Assembly: GCF_002775205.1 (NCBI RefSeq)
Contig: NC_036450.1
Span: 9,050,479 to 9,114,478 of the forward strand
Length of the DNA stretch: 64,000 nt
Direction of reading: 5' to 3'
DNA from: Xiphophorus maculatus
Taxonomy: Eukaryota; Chordata; Actinopteri; Cyprinodontiformes; Poeciliidae
This document shows, piece after piece, positions 39,387 to 50,319 of the stretch; the stretch's first letter is position 1; the number at the start of each line of letters is the position of its first letter. The position numbers were made by a program, and so were the translations under genes. The notes under the pieces are model-generated. The model worked only from the letters and a program-made list of their open reading frames with translations, ran no database searches and had not been told where the DNA came from.

Positions 39387-40360
39387 TCATGACACCTCTG
39401 TTATGTCTGTGGAGTTGCAACCATCAGTCTTTTTTACAGAGACAGCTTGAACATTGACAAAATCAGTGCAGCCTCCTCTGTCTTTCAGCTCAAAAACATC
39501 TGCCGCTCCCTCTTCACATGAAGCAGATTCTGCTGCATCCTGTGCACAAAATGCCGTGCTTGGGTTCTCCTGCATCCCTGAGAACGTGTCACTTTGTCCT
39601 CTGTATCCGTTGTGGATGCAGCTGCTTGGCAGCACATCTTGATTTGTAGACCAATGGCTAGAAGTTCTGCGATTAACTTTGTATCTTGATGGATGAGTAT
39701 CAGGATCCAGGATGTAGCTATTTGCCATTGTGCCACATGTTGAAACCTCTTTACTCGTTTGGGATGTCCGTCTGATGCTGACGCAGCTGAAATCTCTGCT
39801 GTCAATACTCATTGTCCCAATCCCGTTGCTGGTTGCCTGCCTCAGAATGTACTTGTAAAAAATCTTCCAAAAAGTCTGTCTAAACTCCTTGATGCGGTAG
39901 GCATAAATAAAGGGATTCACCACAGAGTTTGCATGGGAGAGGATGATGGCGATGTTCATCACCCAGATTGTTGGACGCTCACAGTCTTTGCACAGGTGGT
40001 TGAAGCAGTTGATGATATGCACAGGAAGCCAGCAGATAGCAAATAAGCCCACAATAATTGCCAGTGATTTGGCAGCATGCACGTCCTTCTGCAGAAAAGA
40101 ATGGGAAGAGTTCGAGGATGAAGGTCTTCGTCCAGAAACAGGTGAGAATGAAACTGTGATGCTCATTCGACGGAGCTGCCTCCTCGCCACCAGAAATATT
40201 TTGATGTAGATGACCAGCATGACCAACAGAGGGGTCAGCACAAAGCCAAAGAAATTAAAATAGGTCATATAGTCCAAAGGAACAACTGCCTCAAAAAGGC
40301 ATTGGGTCAGACCTTTAGGGCAACTTTTTCTTTTTGAGCTGTGAAGTGTTGCGTTCCAGC
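39387..40360 (-). CDS. adora2a: adora2a coding exon 4 (ECL2, TM5-TM7, C-tail)
   Basis: The largest coding exon, 323 codons plus TGA. It starts at (G)[12 protein letters not shown] and ends STDITEVS. Helix 8 and a ~160-residue C-tail follow [16 protein letters not shown]. Confidence 0.95.
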
Positions 40361-43300
40361 CTGTGCAACAGAGACAAGAAAGATTTAATCTTAAGATATG
40401 AAAATCCATAGAAAGACTCTAAGAATGATATAGGCTTAAAATGGGTTTAATTGGAAGCACAATACACAGAATACCAAGATTCATGAATCTTAGTAGTTAT
40501 CTTTTTACAGAAAATAGGCACACAAAAAAACAGATAAATGGTTTCAATTAAGAATCCAAGTTCAGAAAAGGGGAATATTGTTTAAGTGAACATTGAGGAT
40601 GTTTTGTTATATTTGGAGGCCATAAAACAAGCTTGTAATAATTTGGCAACTAGACTAGAGGTCATGGTCCTTAGGGCTCATAGCCCTGCATGTTTTAGAT
40701 CTTTCCCTTTGGTAACAATCCCTTTTTCTCACAGAAATGTAAACTTTTTCTTCTGAGAAAAAAAAAAAAGTCAAAATTCAGTGAAAAAAAAAATCTTTTT
40801 TCAGCTGCCCTAATGCTAAATTTCAAAATTTATTTTGATGACAGAAAAATATGAGTGACAGAAGGAAAAATGGCTAAATTTGATCTCTCACCTGTGTTCC
40901 AACCAATCAGTGGAGTCATGCCGATCGCCGCTGACAAAGTCCAGCACAGTGCTATGATGCACTTTGCTCTCAGCCCTGTTACCAGACTGTTATACCTAAA
41001 TGGTTGAACAGAGCACAAAGATACATTATAGGGCAGAAAGCTTTGTTTTACCTCTTTATGATTACATCACTCAGAGAACGGGTCAATATTTGCCAATTTT
41101 AACAGGATGTGCACTTAAATCTAACTGCATTATTTGTTTATTAAGACAAATTGATGGTTTCTTAAAAGAAAAACATTACAGTAATTAGAACACATTTACT
41201 TTTATTGCCCGCCTTTCCTATTTATAGGTTGATGATTAAACACACCACAATCATGAATCATGAAAATGTTTAAAAACACTTTCTTATAATTCTGTTTCTC
41301 ATTTTCTTTGCAACAAATCATTACCAAATCCAATTTGCACTTTCCTGCTTTTTGTATGCACTTCCTTCTTTAACACATTAGGTGCAAACACATTGTGATA
41401 TCTTGGTGTTATGCCTCATTGTGAATTAGATTTCCCTTTTTGATAGGCAATTCATGCATTTTTTTTTTTTTACATAGATCTTTGTAGTGATATAGGCTAC
41501 GCAGAAAAATTCACCACACAAAAGAATCTTCTATAATATCATTCAAGTACATCTTAAATATTAAAATGTAAAAGTAGTGGGGATTTCAAAACGACAAGTT
41601 TCTTCTTTCAACAATCTCTAATCAATGACAAAAAAATTTAGTGAAGGTTTTAGGAGTCTTTTATTATAGTTTTAGTGCCTATGTCCAGCTAAGGCTGTCC
41701 TGATGCCCAAAGTACTAGAAATATAGTTTTTGTATTTCAACAAGCTTTAGAAAAGTTGAATAAATCTCAAGCTGTACTTTAAAGAATCAATGTTCAGTGT
41801 AAAATTATCTAGCAAAAGATTTGACCAGATTAAGTTTTTTAGATTTTAAACATAGAGATGATTACGCAAATCCATATTCCATAAAAGGTATTGACATTGT
41901 ACACAAAATAGGGATCTTATTCAACTTCAGCATCAATGATCAGCTAGGAAGTAAGGCCATAGTTTCTTGCCTGGAAATGTAAATGCAAGTAAAGTATAGA
42001 AAACGTATTTGTATTTGGACAGAGGAGTCACTGAACGTATTCAAGAGTAGCATTACTTGAACATATCTTTGAACGCCCTATTTTGCTATTTTAAAAAATA
42101 GCCAAGAAAAAATTACATCTGTTTAGTTTTGTGTGGGTGTGACTGCTTTCTAGGAATTTGTTTGTGGGTTAAAATCTGCTAAAATTGTATTGCTATACTT
42201 TGTACCATGTTGTCCAATATTTCTACTAATCAATAATAAGTCATTTGAAAGAAAAAATTACTCAAGTGAGAATAAAAAAGAATCTGACAAAAAGGCTATT
42301 CAAGTACTGAGTAACTAATCATAACATCTGATTAAATGTGTAAAAAATGTAATCAAATGAGAAAATATTGTATAAAATTATGCGGAAATTGTTTTATTTT
42401 AAATGCAAAAAAAGTACATATGAATGGCATAATTTCAAAGTAACAAATTAAGGCTGAAGACCACATTTCAAAATCATTTTGTTTTTCACAACTGTTGTTT
42501 TTACAACTTTCAAGTCCAATCCTTACAGAAGTGCATCAATGTAAAAAAGAATAGTGCACAATACAGAGCAGCAAAAATATTCTTAAAAGAATGTTTGTCC
42601 TAAAAGAATATTAGGTAAATGTAACCTCTGCTTATTTGAGCAGAGATGGGTAGAAAATAGTTATCCCCCCTATCCTAGTCTCCACCCAATGTCAAAAACT
42701 GTAGACACTTTGTTTCAGAAAATTGTCTTGTTAAAAAGGCTTTTTTTTTAATAACAAACTTTAGGGGGAAATTTATTCCATGTAGTCACTACTAATTATT
42801 TTCCCGAATTAAGTCCCGAACTTTTCTTGGAACTAAGTACGAACGAGAACATTTCCAAATATAAACAAATTCAGCTGGAAAACTAAAATAAACATTAGTA
42901 AGCACAAGTCCTTGAGTCATTAGTTCAAATACTCAACACTGTTACTTTGTTTTTGACTGAGACCCTGTGTGGGCAGGTTGGCAGGCTCCTGGCACCAGCA
43001 TTAGCACTAAGTATACACGGAAGCCATTATCCAACTGCTTATGCAAATGCATCACCTGTTGTGGCTTACAAGATGAAACTTCCTTAACAGGAGAGAGCAG
43101 CGGTTACTAACCAACCACTCATTGTTCTGTAAAAGCACCCAGATTAGCAACAAGGAAATTCAAGGTAGCACTTAATCAATATTGATTTAAATGAGTACTA
43201 AAGGTCACATTCTGCAACTTTACTTCCCCTCAAGGCAGAAAAAATAATCTGTTCGTCATGCATGAATCAACGTAAATCTCTCCAGATGAGGCTTAATTAT

Positions 43301-43881
43301 TTAAGTTTTTTCTGAAAGTAAACGTTTGCATGTTTCTGATTTCACTTAAATATCATATGCTGGGGTGGGGGAGGCCTTCTTTGCTCTCACCTGAGCGGAT
43401 TCTTGATTGCGATATAGCGGTCCACAGCGATGGCCAGCAGACTGAAGATGGAGCTCTGTGTGAGCACGAGCAGAAAGCAGGCGATGAACAGGCAACCGTA
43501 AAAGTCGGCACAGAACCCCACACTGGATATGGATGAAAAATGAACCATTACCAAACAATAAGGCAGCTATCACAACAATTACAAGAAATCATCAGTGGAT
43601 GCATCTCATCCTGTAATGTAATATTTCAGCGGTACAACATTAACCCTTGCCCTAAATTAGATAAAAACAAGGAAATGATACCTAATTGTGATAGCGAAGG
43701 GAATTGCCAGTAGCCCCACAGCGATATCAGCAATTGCTAGTGAGACCACAAAGAAGTTGGTGATGTTCTGCAGGTTGGAGTTCAGGCAGACGGACCAGCA
43801 TACCAGGGTGTTCCCAGTCACAGCCAGGAGAGCGATCAGCAGCTCCAAGCCAATATAAACCACCTGGTGGAGCTCCGGCAT
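39387..43881 (-). CDS. adora2a: adenosine receptor A2A, complete
   Basis: A seven-transmembrane receptor for adenosine at the plasma membrane. A2 subtypes couple to Gs and raise cAMP. Four coding exons (43,682-43,881; 43,391-43,522; 40,892-40,995; 39,387-40,360) total 1410 bases, 469 aa against 412 in human. Landmarks: TM1 GNTLVCW; TM2 [21 protein letters not shown] in [20 protein letters not shown]2 with [11 protein letters not shown], including the ligand-contacting Phe-Glu; TM6 [16 protein letters not shown]7 [12 protein letters not shown]. Asn in WNATL of ECL2 is a likely glycosylation site. The long Ser/Thr-rich C-tail is A2A-like; A2B receptors have a short tail. Linkage to snrpd3 supports A2A. 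Fish often keep two A2A copies, and which one this is cannot be told here. Confidence 0.93.
40892..40995 (-). CDS. adora2a: adora2a coding exon 3 (TM4)
   Basis: Encodes [20 protein letters not shown], then [14 protein letters not shown] plus one base of a Gly codon. The acceptor is CATTTAG and the donor GTGAGA. Confidence 0.92.
43391..43522 (-). CDS. adora2a: adora2a coding exon 2 (TM3)
   Basis: Encodes [20 protein letters not shown], then [20 protein letters not shown] and NPL. The intron after PL(R) matches the single coding intron of mammalian adenosine receptors. Confidence 0.93.
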
Positions 43882-44188
43882 GGTTGTTTTTTCCTCCTTT
43901 TTTGCTTTTCTTGTACTTTCATCCCATCCAATCAGCTCCTTGTCTTGTTTTCAGACACAACATTTTCTTGCTAGACCACATGGTATGACTTGAGACAAAG
44001 GGGATTGTGTCACATCGACAGTGAGGCAAAGCAGAAAGTTCCCAGCACAAGCGTCACACGCGTGACGCCGGATTACACTCACACCTTTTACCGTCACTAC
44101 TGCTGTGCTGGGTTTCCTCTTTTTCAAGTTTTTCAGTGAACAGCTGAGGATGATGCATCTGAAGGGGCTACCAAAGTAGAGAAGTAAT
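43682..44188 (-). CDS. adora2a: adora2a exon with start codon (TM1-TM2)
   Basis: Translation begins at 43,881 with [20 protein letters not shown]. The coding part ends in PFAITI plus two bases of Ser. Upstream 5'UTR runs to an acceptor CATCTCCAG at about 44,189, preceded by a C-rich tract. The UTR boundary is predicted only. Confidence 0.85.
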
Positions 44189-47100
44189 CTGGAGATGGGG
44201 GGGGGAATAAAGAGAGGACATGGTGTTAGTGTGTTTAGCTTGTATAAACAGATTACACTGTGTTCAATGGACATGCAGTTACATGCACACCCACACACAT
44301 ATCAAAAAAGCAATCTATCACTGCATGACAAGGATACAGGGTCAAATCAAACAAGACAACAAGGGGCTTTTTATTTAGGGACAGTTTCCCAAAATCCCTT
44401 TCCCTTATCATTTGAGATACTGACATACTTTTCACAGATAATTACACAAATAACTCAAACACTAACTGTTTGATGTTATTACATAATCAAAAAGCTCTGT
44501 AGAGTTCTTTTTATGGAAATCCCTGCATGTTATATGCAAATTAGGAGTTCTTACACAAACTTGTAACAACGTCAACAGACTTTAGTAATAATGACCTCAG
44601 ACATGTGAGCTCAACTGTACAAGATAAAAACAAGGGAATGAAGAGCAAAAACGAACGAAGATCAGATCAGATGAAATGTAATGATTTATAGAATTATGGG
44701 GCATTTCAAAAGCATGTATTTACATCAACAAAATTAATTGCACCTTATTGTTGGTTTTATGTGAATCACCCACATAAACAGATAGTTGCGATGAGGAGAA
44801 AAAATGTACATGATTTATGACAATGTTAACTTTTTCCGTGTTTGTTGTGAATGTTCTGTCTTGGCCAGGATTTTCTAGGAAAATATTTTTTCAATCTCAC
44901 TGGGATTCACCTGGTGACGTAAAGATTAATAAAAAAGTAAATGAAAGAAAGTGCTGCTTTAGGTCAAATATGCCACACCTTTCGCTGACGAGAAAAATAA
45001 ATATTAAGACAAAAATAATACATCTATCAAATCAATCCTTGGATTGCAGCTTTATTTTTAGCGAACTGTTACAGACATATTAAAACAGTATAGGTCACAA
45101 GTAAAGGTTAAAACAGTACATCATTAGCTTTTACGTGAACTTCCTTCCAAAACTTTGGAGAGGTGGAATTTATTGTGATGAATTAAGATTTTAAAACTTT
45201 TAAACCTCTTTACATCTGAGCCTTGTAGAAACATTTAGTTCTGTACACTAAATTTGTAAGAGTGGCAAGAAGAAAAAAAAATTGTCAGATATTTTGGCAC
45301 CAGTGGCCTTTATTGACACAGTAAAAAAAATACTGCCGTCATTATTAAAGCCTAACTTGTTCTGCTAAATTTGCAGTTGATTCCTGAATGAAATGATTCA
45401 CTTTCCTTATTCCAACAATGAGCTATTTAGAAAAATGATAGCATGAGTCAGAATAGAATTGAATGGATGCCTCCTTCTTAATTTTCTTCTCGTGGTGTTT
45501 GCTTCAAACTCATTTGGATCTTTAAAATTTAAAATAAGTTCTTAAATTAGTCGGTTAATACTGAAATGTTATGACGTCTTCAAAATCTCAGTTTGAAGCT
45601 TGGAGCACTTTTACGTCACGGTTCTTGAGTAATTATGTATCTATTTATCTTCCACACTGACACGAACACTCGTGAATTAATTGGTAGTCATGGAATAAAA
45701 TGAGGAGTTTACTTGCGCTCATCAGTAAGGGGTGAAAAGGAAAAAACAAAATGGAAACAACTTCTACAGAAATAACCTTGATGATTGCTCAAAAGGTCAC
45801 ATTTACACTTCCGACATTGACTTAAAGTGTTTCCATTGCTCTTTTTGTGTTACTTTTGTTTTACATCTTATGCCTATTTATATGATGAAAAAAAATTGCA
45901 TCAACGATCAAGCAAGCATCATGCAGAAAAATCTATGTCAATGATTAAGAGAGTAGTTCTTCAACAGAATCTTCCCCAACAAAAGATGAAAACAAGACAA
46001 CATTGCAAGTTCATATTGGAAAATATTCAAAATGGAAAAAAAATAAACAGAAAACCTGGGTAACAAAACTAACAAACATAAAATAGGAATCTTAGGAAAT
46101 GAAATTTGAACCCTGTTTAATATGGTCTTGGTTGCGTTATGGTGCCAATGAAGCGAAGACATCGAGGTTTTTTTCACAGTTTCAGTGCAACAGGGTAAAT
46201 ATGCCAAGGTGTGAAGCTGAAAAATTATGCTTGCTCACACTTCCAGTGAAAACCTTCCGCTGTGAGATAATGAAATATTCTTATGTTGTTGAGTCATTCC
46301 CCTATTCGCAGAAAACTGAGCTACAGTAAAACCCAGAAAAACAAGCAAGAGCTAATGAATTTTCTTTCTCTTGTCCTTAGAGTCTCCTAGATGCCTTTTG
46401 GCAAACTTCAGTCAAGTGGTTTTCTCATTGCCTCTCTCCTATGATATGAGATAAGACTGATCATCAAACCTCTAATTACCAATCTGAGATCTAAAAGCAT
46501 CTGTGGAAAGCCTCCCTAATTCTCATGTAGTGTAAAACAAGAGCCTAAGCATGCAACTGCTATAAACATCCCAGGCAGTCCTGAACACCTTTACAATGCG
46601 CATGCTTCCCATTATGTTTTGGCTCAGTAGTGTGTAATCTAACACCAGGAGCTAACTATCTAACACCTGACTCCACTGAGAAATCATTAAAGTATGCAAA
46701 AAAGGGAAAAAAGATGGCTCAGAGCAACAGTCAGTGCAAACACTGAAAATACAAAGAGAGAACAGAAGTTTGCACAATTTTCTTCCCTTTGAAACATTTC
46801 TCATTCTGGTATTTTTAGACGGCTGCACAGTGGCGCAGTTGGTAGCACTGTTGCCTTGCAGCAAGACACTTTACACTTTATTAAACATACCCCTCTGAGC
46901 CACATGCAAACGTGCAGCTCCACCATCAGTAATCTGTTCTGCTATGGCAAAGTCCAACTTTTCCTCTGTTGCTTTGCTGTTTAGGAATTCAGAATCAAGG
47001 ATTTATCCAGTTGCAGTGAAAGACCTCTTGAGGTTGCAGCAGATTAGTGTGCAAATCCTCCAAAGCATGGCGAAAAGCAAAAACATTTGATCAAAGTTTG

Positions 47101-47700
47101 CAAAATATAAGAAAAGACCATTTTCTAGCTGATCTGACTGACGGAAAGAGAGACAAGAAGCACTCAGAACTTTGATTATGCCTATGAGAAACAGAGGAAG
47201 AGGGGATAAGAAAACGCACATCCTGCTGGAAAAGATCTGCCACTGCCCTGTCAATCAATGTATCAGCTCGGCTCCAACAAAGTCCAAGGAAAACAAGAAG
47301 AAGAGTTAGAAAGGAAATGCTTATTTCCAAGAACGAGAAAAGCTGCTGGTTTTGACATATTAATAGAAACAGGTTTTTAATACTGGAAGAAATAGAAATG
47401 ACAAAAGTTTCATTAGATTTTTGGGGGGCTCAGCGCACAGTTTCATGTAATCTGAACATGGATGATAACAGCGCTATTTGCAATAAAACATTTATTCTGA
47501 CCCATTCATTTTTAGAGAAAAAAGTATGTTTCTGTAGTAGTACACGACTGGTTAAAGAACAAACATCTAAATGGGTGTCAGTTGTTTCAAAGACCCTTTC
47601 AGTTTTAAAGTATAATATTTGTGTAATACCCTGAATACTATCATTAGAATATCAAACTACCTTCAATCAGCTGACGCAATTTGGAAAAGTAATCCTTTCC
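44189..47700 (-). other. adora2a: adora2a 5' intron
   Basis: No supported coding exon on either strand. Open frames are short and AT-rich. It contains a G9 run near 44,197-44,206 and the repeat fragment at 46.8 kb. Confidence 0.5.
46818..46866. repeat. short dispersed teleost repeat ('cagtggcgcagttggtagcac')
   Basis: GCACAGTGGCGCAGTTGGTA followed by GCACTGTTGCCTTGCAGCAAG is the end of a very common fish repeat. Here it is cut off after CAGCAAG. Confidence 0.7.
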
Positions 47701-47704
47701 TTAC

Positions 47705-48000
47705 CTGATGGATGAGAAAGTTGATCTCCCTGCGGCGTGGGTTTCGTTAACCCTGAAACTGCAAACAAACGCGTAAGTTACCTTGGAAGACAGGAAACAT
47801 GATGCAAAAAAGTTGCTGCGATCGCGCCAGTGATGGTGCGCACCGACGCGGCGCAACAGGAAAACGAAGAGCGGCAGCAGGCTCTCCGCTTGCGTGCGTC
47901 CTCCCCGAAATTGCTGCTACTTTGAGGACACACATTTGTAGCTCCAGCGTGGAGACCCGCCCCTTGCCCGAGTCCTCCCGCGAGTAAACTGTGAAATGCA
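47705..48000 (-). promoter_or_regulatory. adora2a: probable adora2a first exon and promoter
   Basis: A GC- and CpG-rich island in AT-rich DNA. Two minus-strand donors (AAG|GTAACT at 47,782/47,781 and CAG|GTAAGG at 47,705/47,704) suggest an alternatively ended noncoding first exon. Short upstream open frames occur. There is no direct evidence for the transcription start. Confidence 0.45.
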
Positions 48001-48273
48001 CAGCATAAATTATGTTTAAGGTAGAAAAAGCGATGTGATGAGATTTGACTGAGATTAAACATTGCTGTTTGAGAGACTGAGGTTAGGTTAAAAAAAGAAA
48101 AAACAAAACCGGGGCTTCAGGTAAACCACAACGGAAGATGACAAAAGTGAAACCATGCAGCAAGAAACGATACAAAACACAGTCATGTGGGAAAAATTCT
48201 ACCTTTTTACATGTATTAGTAAATAAGGTAAAGACAGCATAAATGTGTTTTGAGGAAATAGTTGGGACGCCCT

Positions 48274-48274
<1 letters not shown>

Positions 48275-48304
<30 letters not shown>
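48275..48304. repeat. (C)30 homopolymer
   Basis: Thirty consecutive C bases on the plus strand after CCTA. The length is likely approximate because such runs are prone to sequencing and assembly error. Confidence 0.9.
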
Positions 48305-48307
<3 letters not shown>

Positions 48308-48474
48308 GTTTTCCATTTTCACTGAATTTCAGTAAGATTCTTCTTGCAGACTTCATCAAGCCTCTGACAGGAAAAGTTACCTCATCGCTCACAGTAAAAT
48401 GTGTTTATTTTATTTTTAGCCTACAAAGCATCCCGCAGCCCTCCATTTATATTCTATACTGACTTATCCTTGCA

Positions 48475-48740
48475 GAGCTTCGATGGGGTGTAGGAGAGGC
48501 GGGGTACACCCTTGATAGGTCGCCAGTCCATCTCAGGGGCAAGAGACACAAAACAAGCAACCATGCACACACAGAGACCTAAGGAGAGTTGAGAAGGACT
48601 AATTAACCTGGCAGTCATTATTTTGGGGCTATGTGAGTAAAACCAGAGTACCTAGAAAGAAACACAGGCATGCACTGGGAGAACATGCAAACTCCATGCA
48701 GCCGGGATTCAAGGCAGTCCTACCAGCTGTGCAACATGCA
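48475..48740. repeat. dispersed teleost repeat ('gaggcggggtacacc')
   Basis: GAGGCGGGGTACACCCTTGA, TAGGTCGCCAGTCCATCTCA and GGGAGAACATGCAAACTCCA are successive blocks of one high-copy fish repeat. The piece at 46,818-46,866 is the far end of the same family in opposite orientation. Confidence 0.7.
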
Positions 48741-48759
48741 TCCTACAGGATCTCACTGA

Positions 48760-49040
48760 AATCCAGGTTTGGACTCTGGCTCAGACCAACAGTTCTACTG
48801 TAATTCTTATTGGATTTGTTGGTTGTTGTAGATCATTTAACAGGACCAGTTTGTTTAGTAGATGTGACATTTTCCCGTAATCATCCTCTGATGCAAGAGC
48901 TGGCCAGATCCGGCTGTAGCAAACCACCTCCAAGGTATGACACCTCGCCTCCTTGTTTCACAGTTGGTGTGAGGTTATTTCCCTACAATGCTATATTTGG
49001 CTTATCATTTCCTCTGTTCTACTGCCTAAACAACTCAGTT
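48760..49040. repeat. degenerate DNA-transposon-like repeat
   Basis: Blocks such as AAACCACCTCCAAGGTATGA and TTTCACAGTTGGTGTGAGGT resemble part of a common fish DNA transposon. Assignment is tentative and no intact frame is present. Confidence 0.35.
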
Positions 49041-49495
49041 TAGATGAGTCTGTCCAACAAACGTCGTTTCAGAAGCTCGACTTTCAAAATTACATTGGTT
49101 TCTCTTTTAGCTACTATCTTGTAACTACTGGATGCGTCCGAAACATCTGAATGAAATGGCTGAATTCCTTGTTCAGTATGACACTGAGCTCTTCATTTGA
49201 TTCACGGAAAAGGGATTCATCTGAAAGTTGGAGAATAGTAGCTAAAAAGGACTGGAGTTAGGTAACCCTGTTTTTACAAGGTTACAGATAGTAACCTTAC
49301 CGGTTTGCTCCGGCTGTATGCAGCAATATAGACCAGCTTGCTGCACACATCTGGTCAGCTGAAGCTAAGATTGTAGCAATGTAGCAAAAATTATAACCTT
49401 TCTACATTAATTGAAAAACAGATCACGGTCTACAATTTTGTTTCAGTTTCTTGTGTGAATACTGTGAAGAAGTGAAACTATGACATTTTTTACTT

Positions 49496-50207
49496 AAGGT
49501 TATGCTGTAGCATAGCAAGGCTTGTGTTCACACAATTAAACCAACCAAGGTGAAGTTTTTCAGAACACCGCAAAAGTAGGTCTCAGCAAAACCTCTCTCA
49601 GTGGGTGGGTCTGAAAGCTCTCACCACCAAATTATTTCCACCACGATGTTGACAAAACTTAAAACATGTGACTGACACACTTTCACATGTTAGTCTTGCT
49701 GGTAATGTCTCGCAGCATCTCATAAGCTAGTTATGTCACAAACTCGTGTAGTCTGAAGTTCGACCCCGCAAAAGCATTTCTAAAACATTTCATCAACAGG
49801 ATACTGCAAAAATCCATTCCACCGATACAGACGGCAACAGAAAAAGCGGCAGCTGACTGGGATTCTACAGTGGTATGTAACGTAAATTTATCCACAAAAG
49901 TAATTTCATCTTTAACATAAAGCAATGAATATATGTCTTTAGTACAGGAAATAAAAATTACATATCACACAAATGGTATATGAATCATTAATTTGTATCA
50001 AAAATTAAAACATACCAAACAGGAGAAAATCAAGCTGGTGGTTAGTATTAGCTCAGCAGTTTCTGCCCCTGCACATTAAATAAAATACAATAACCTTAAA
50101 CCACAGTCATTGCTCTGTAGTTTAGGGTTACTACAGTTTAGTGTTACTGCCCTAAACTCTGTAAACTCTGTGTAGCATAGCAAGAGTTTATGCTACAGCA
50201 TAACCTT
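49496..50207. repeat. long-range 19-bp inverted repeat
   Basis: AAGGTTATGCTGTAGCATA at 49,496-49,514 has its exact reverse complement at 50,189-50,207. A direct copy of TGTAGCATAGCAAG also occurs at 49,506-49,519 and 50,171-50,184. The ends are thus related in both orientations, suggesting a decayed foldback element. Confidence 0.7.
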
Positions 50208-50315
50208 GTTAATTTAGCAGTTAACAACTTGTTAACTGCTAAGCTTAACAAGTGCTTAGCAGTTGTTAAGCACTTGTTAACAACTGCTAACAAGTTGGCA
50301 GTTGTTAGCAATTGT
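50116..50315. repeat. nested foldback cluster
   Basis: Palindromes follow one another. AGTTTAGGG pairs with CCCTAAACT near 50,118-50,158. A 25-bp palindrome at 50,216-50,240 has arms AGCAGTTAACAA/TTGTTAACTGCT around one base. A 14-bp-arm inverted repeat TTAACAAGTGCTTA/TAAGCACTTGTTAA spans 50,245-50,280. Further GTTAACAACTGC-like blocks continue to about 50,315. Confidence 0.9.
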
Positions 50316-50319
50316 AAAA

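Noticed and set aside
39759-40209. Plus-strand open frames inside adora2a exon 4
   Set aside because: They are the complementary strand of a long coding exon. The receptor motifs are on the minus strand.
39387-43881. Assignment as adenosine A2B receptor
   Set aside because: Some loops look A2B-like ([20 protein letters not shown]). The long C-tail, the TM1-TM2 wording and linkage to snrpd3 favour A2A.
50116-50315. CRISPR array or tRNA-like structure
   Set aside because: The repeats are nested palindromes without regular spacers, and no tRNA boxes are present. The context is a vertebrate genome.
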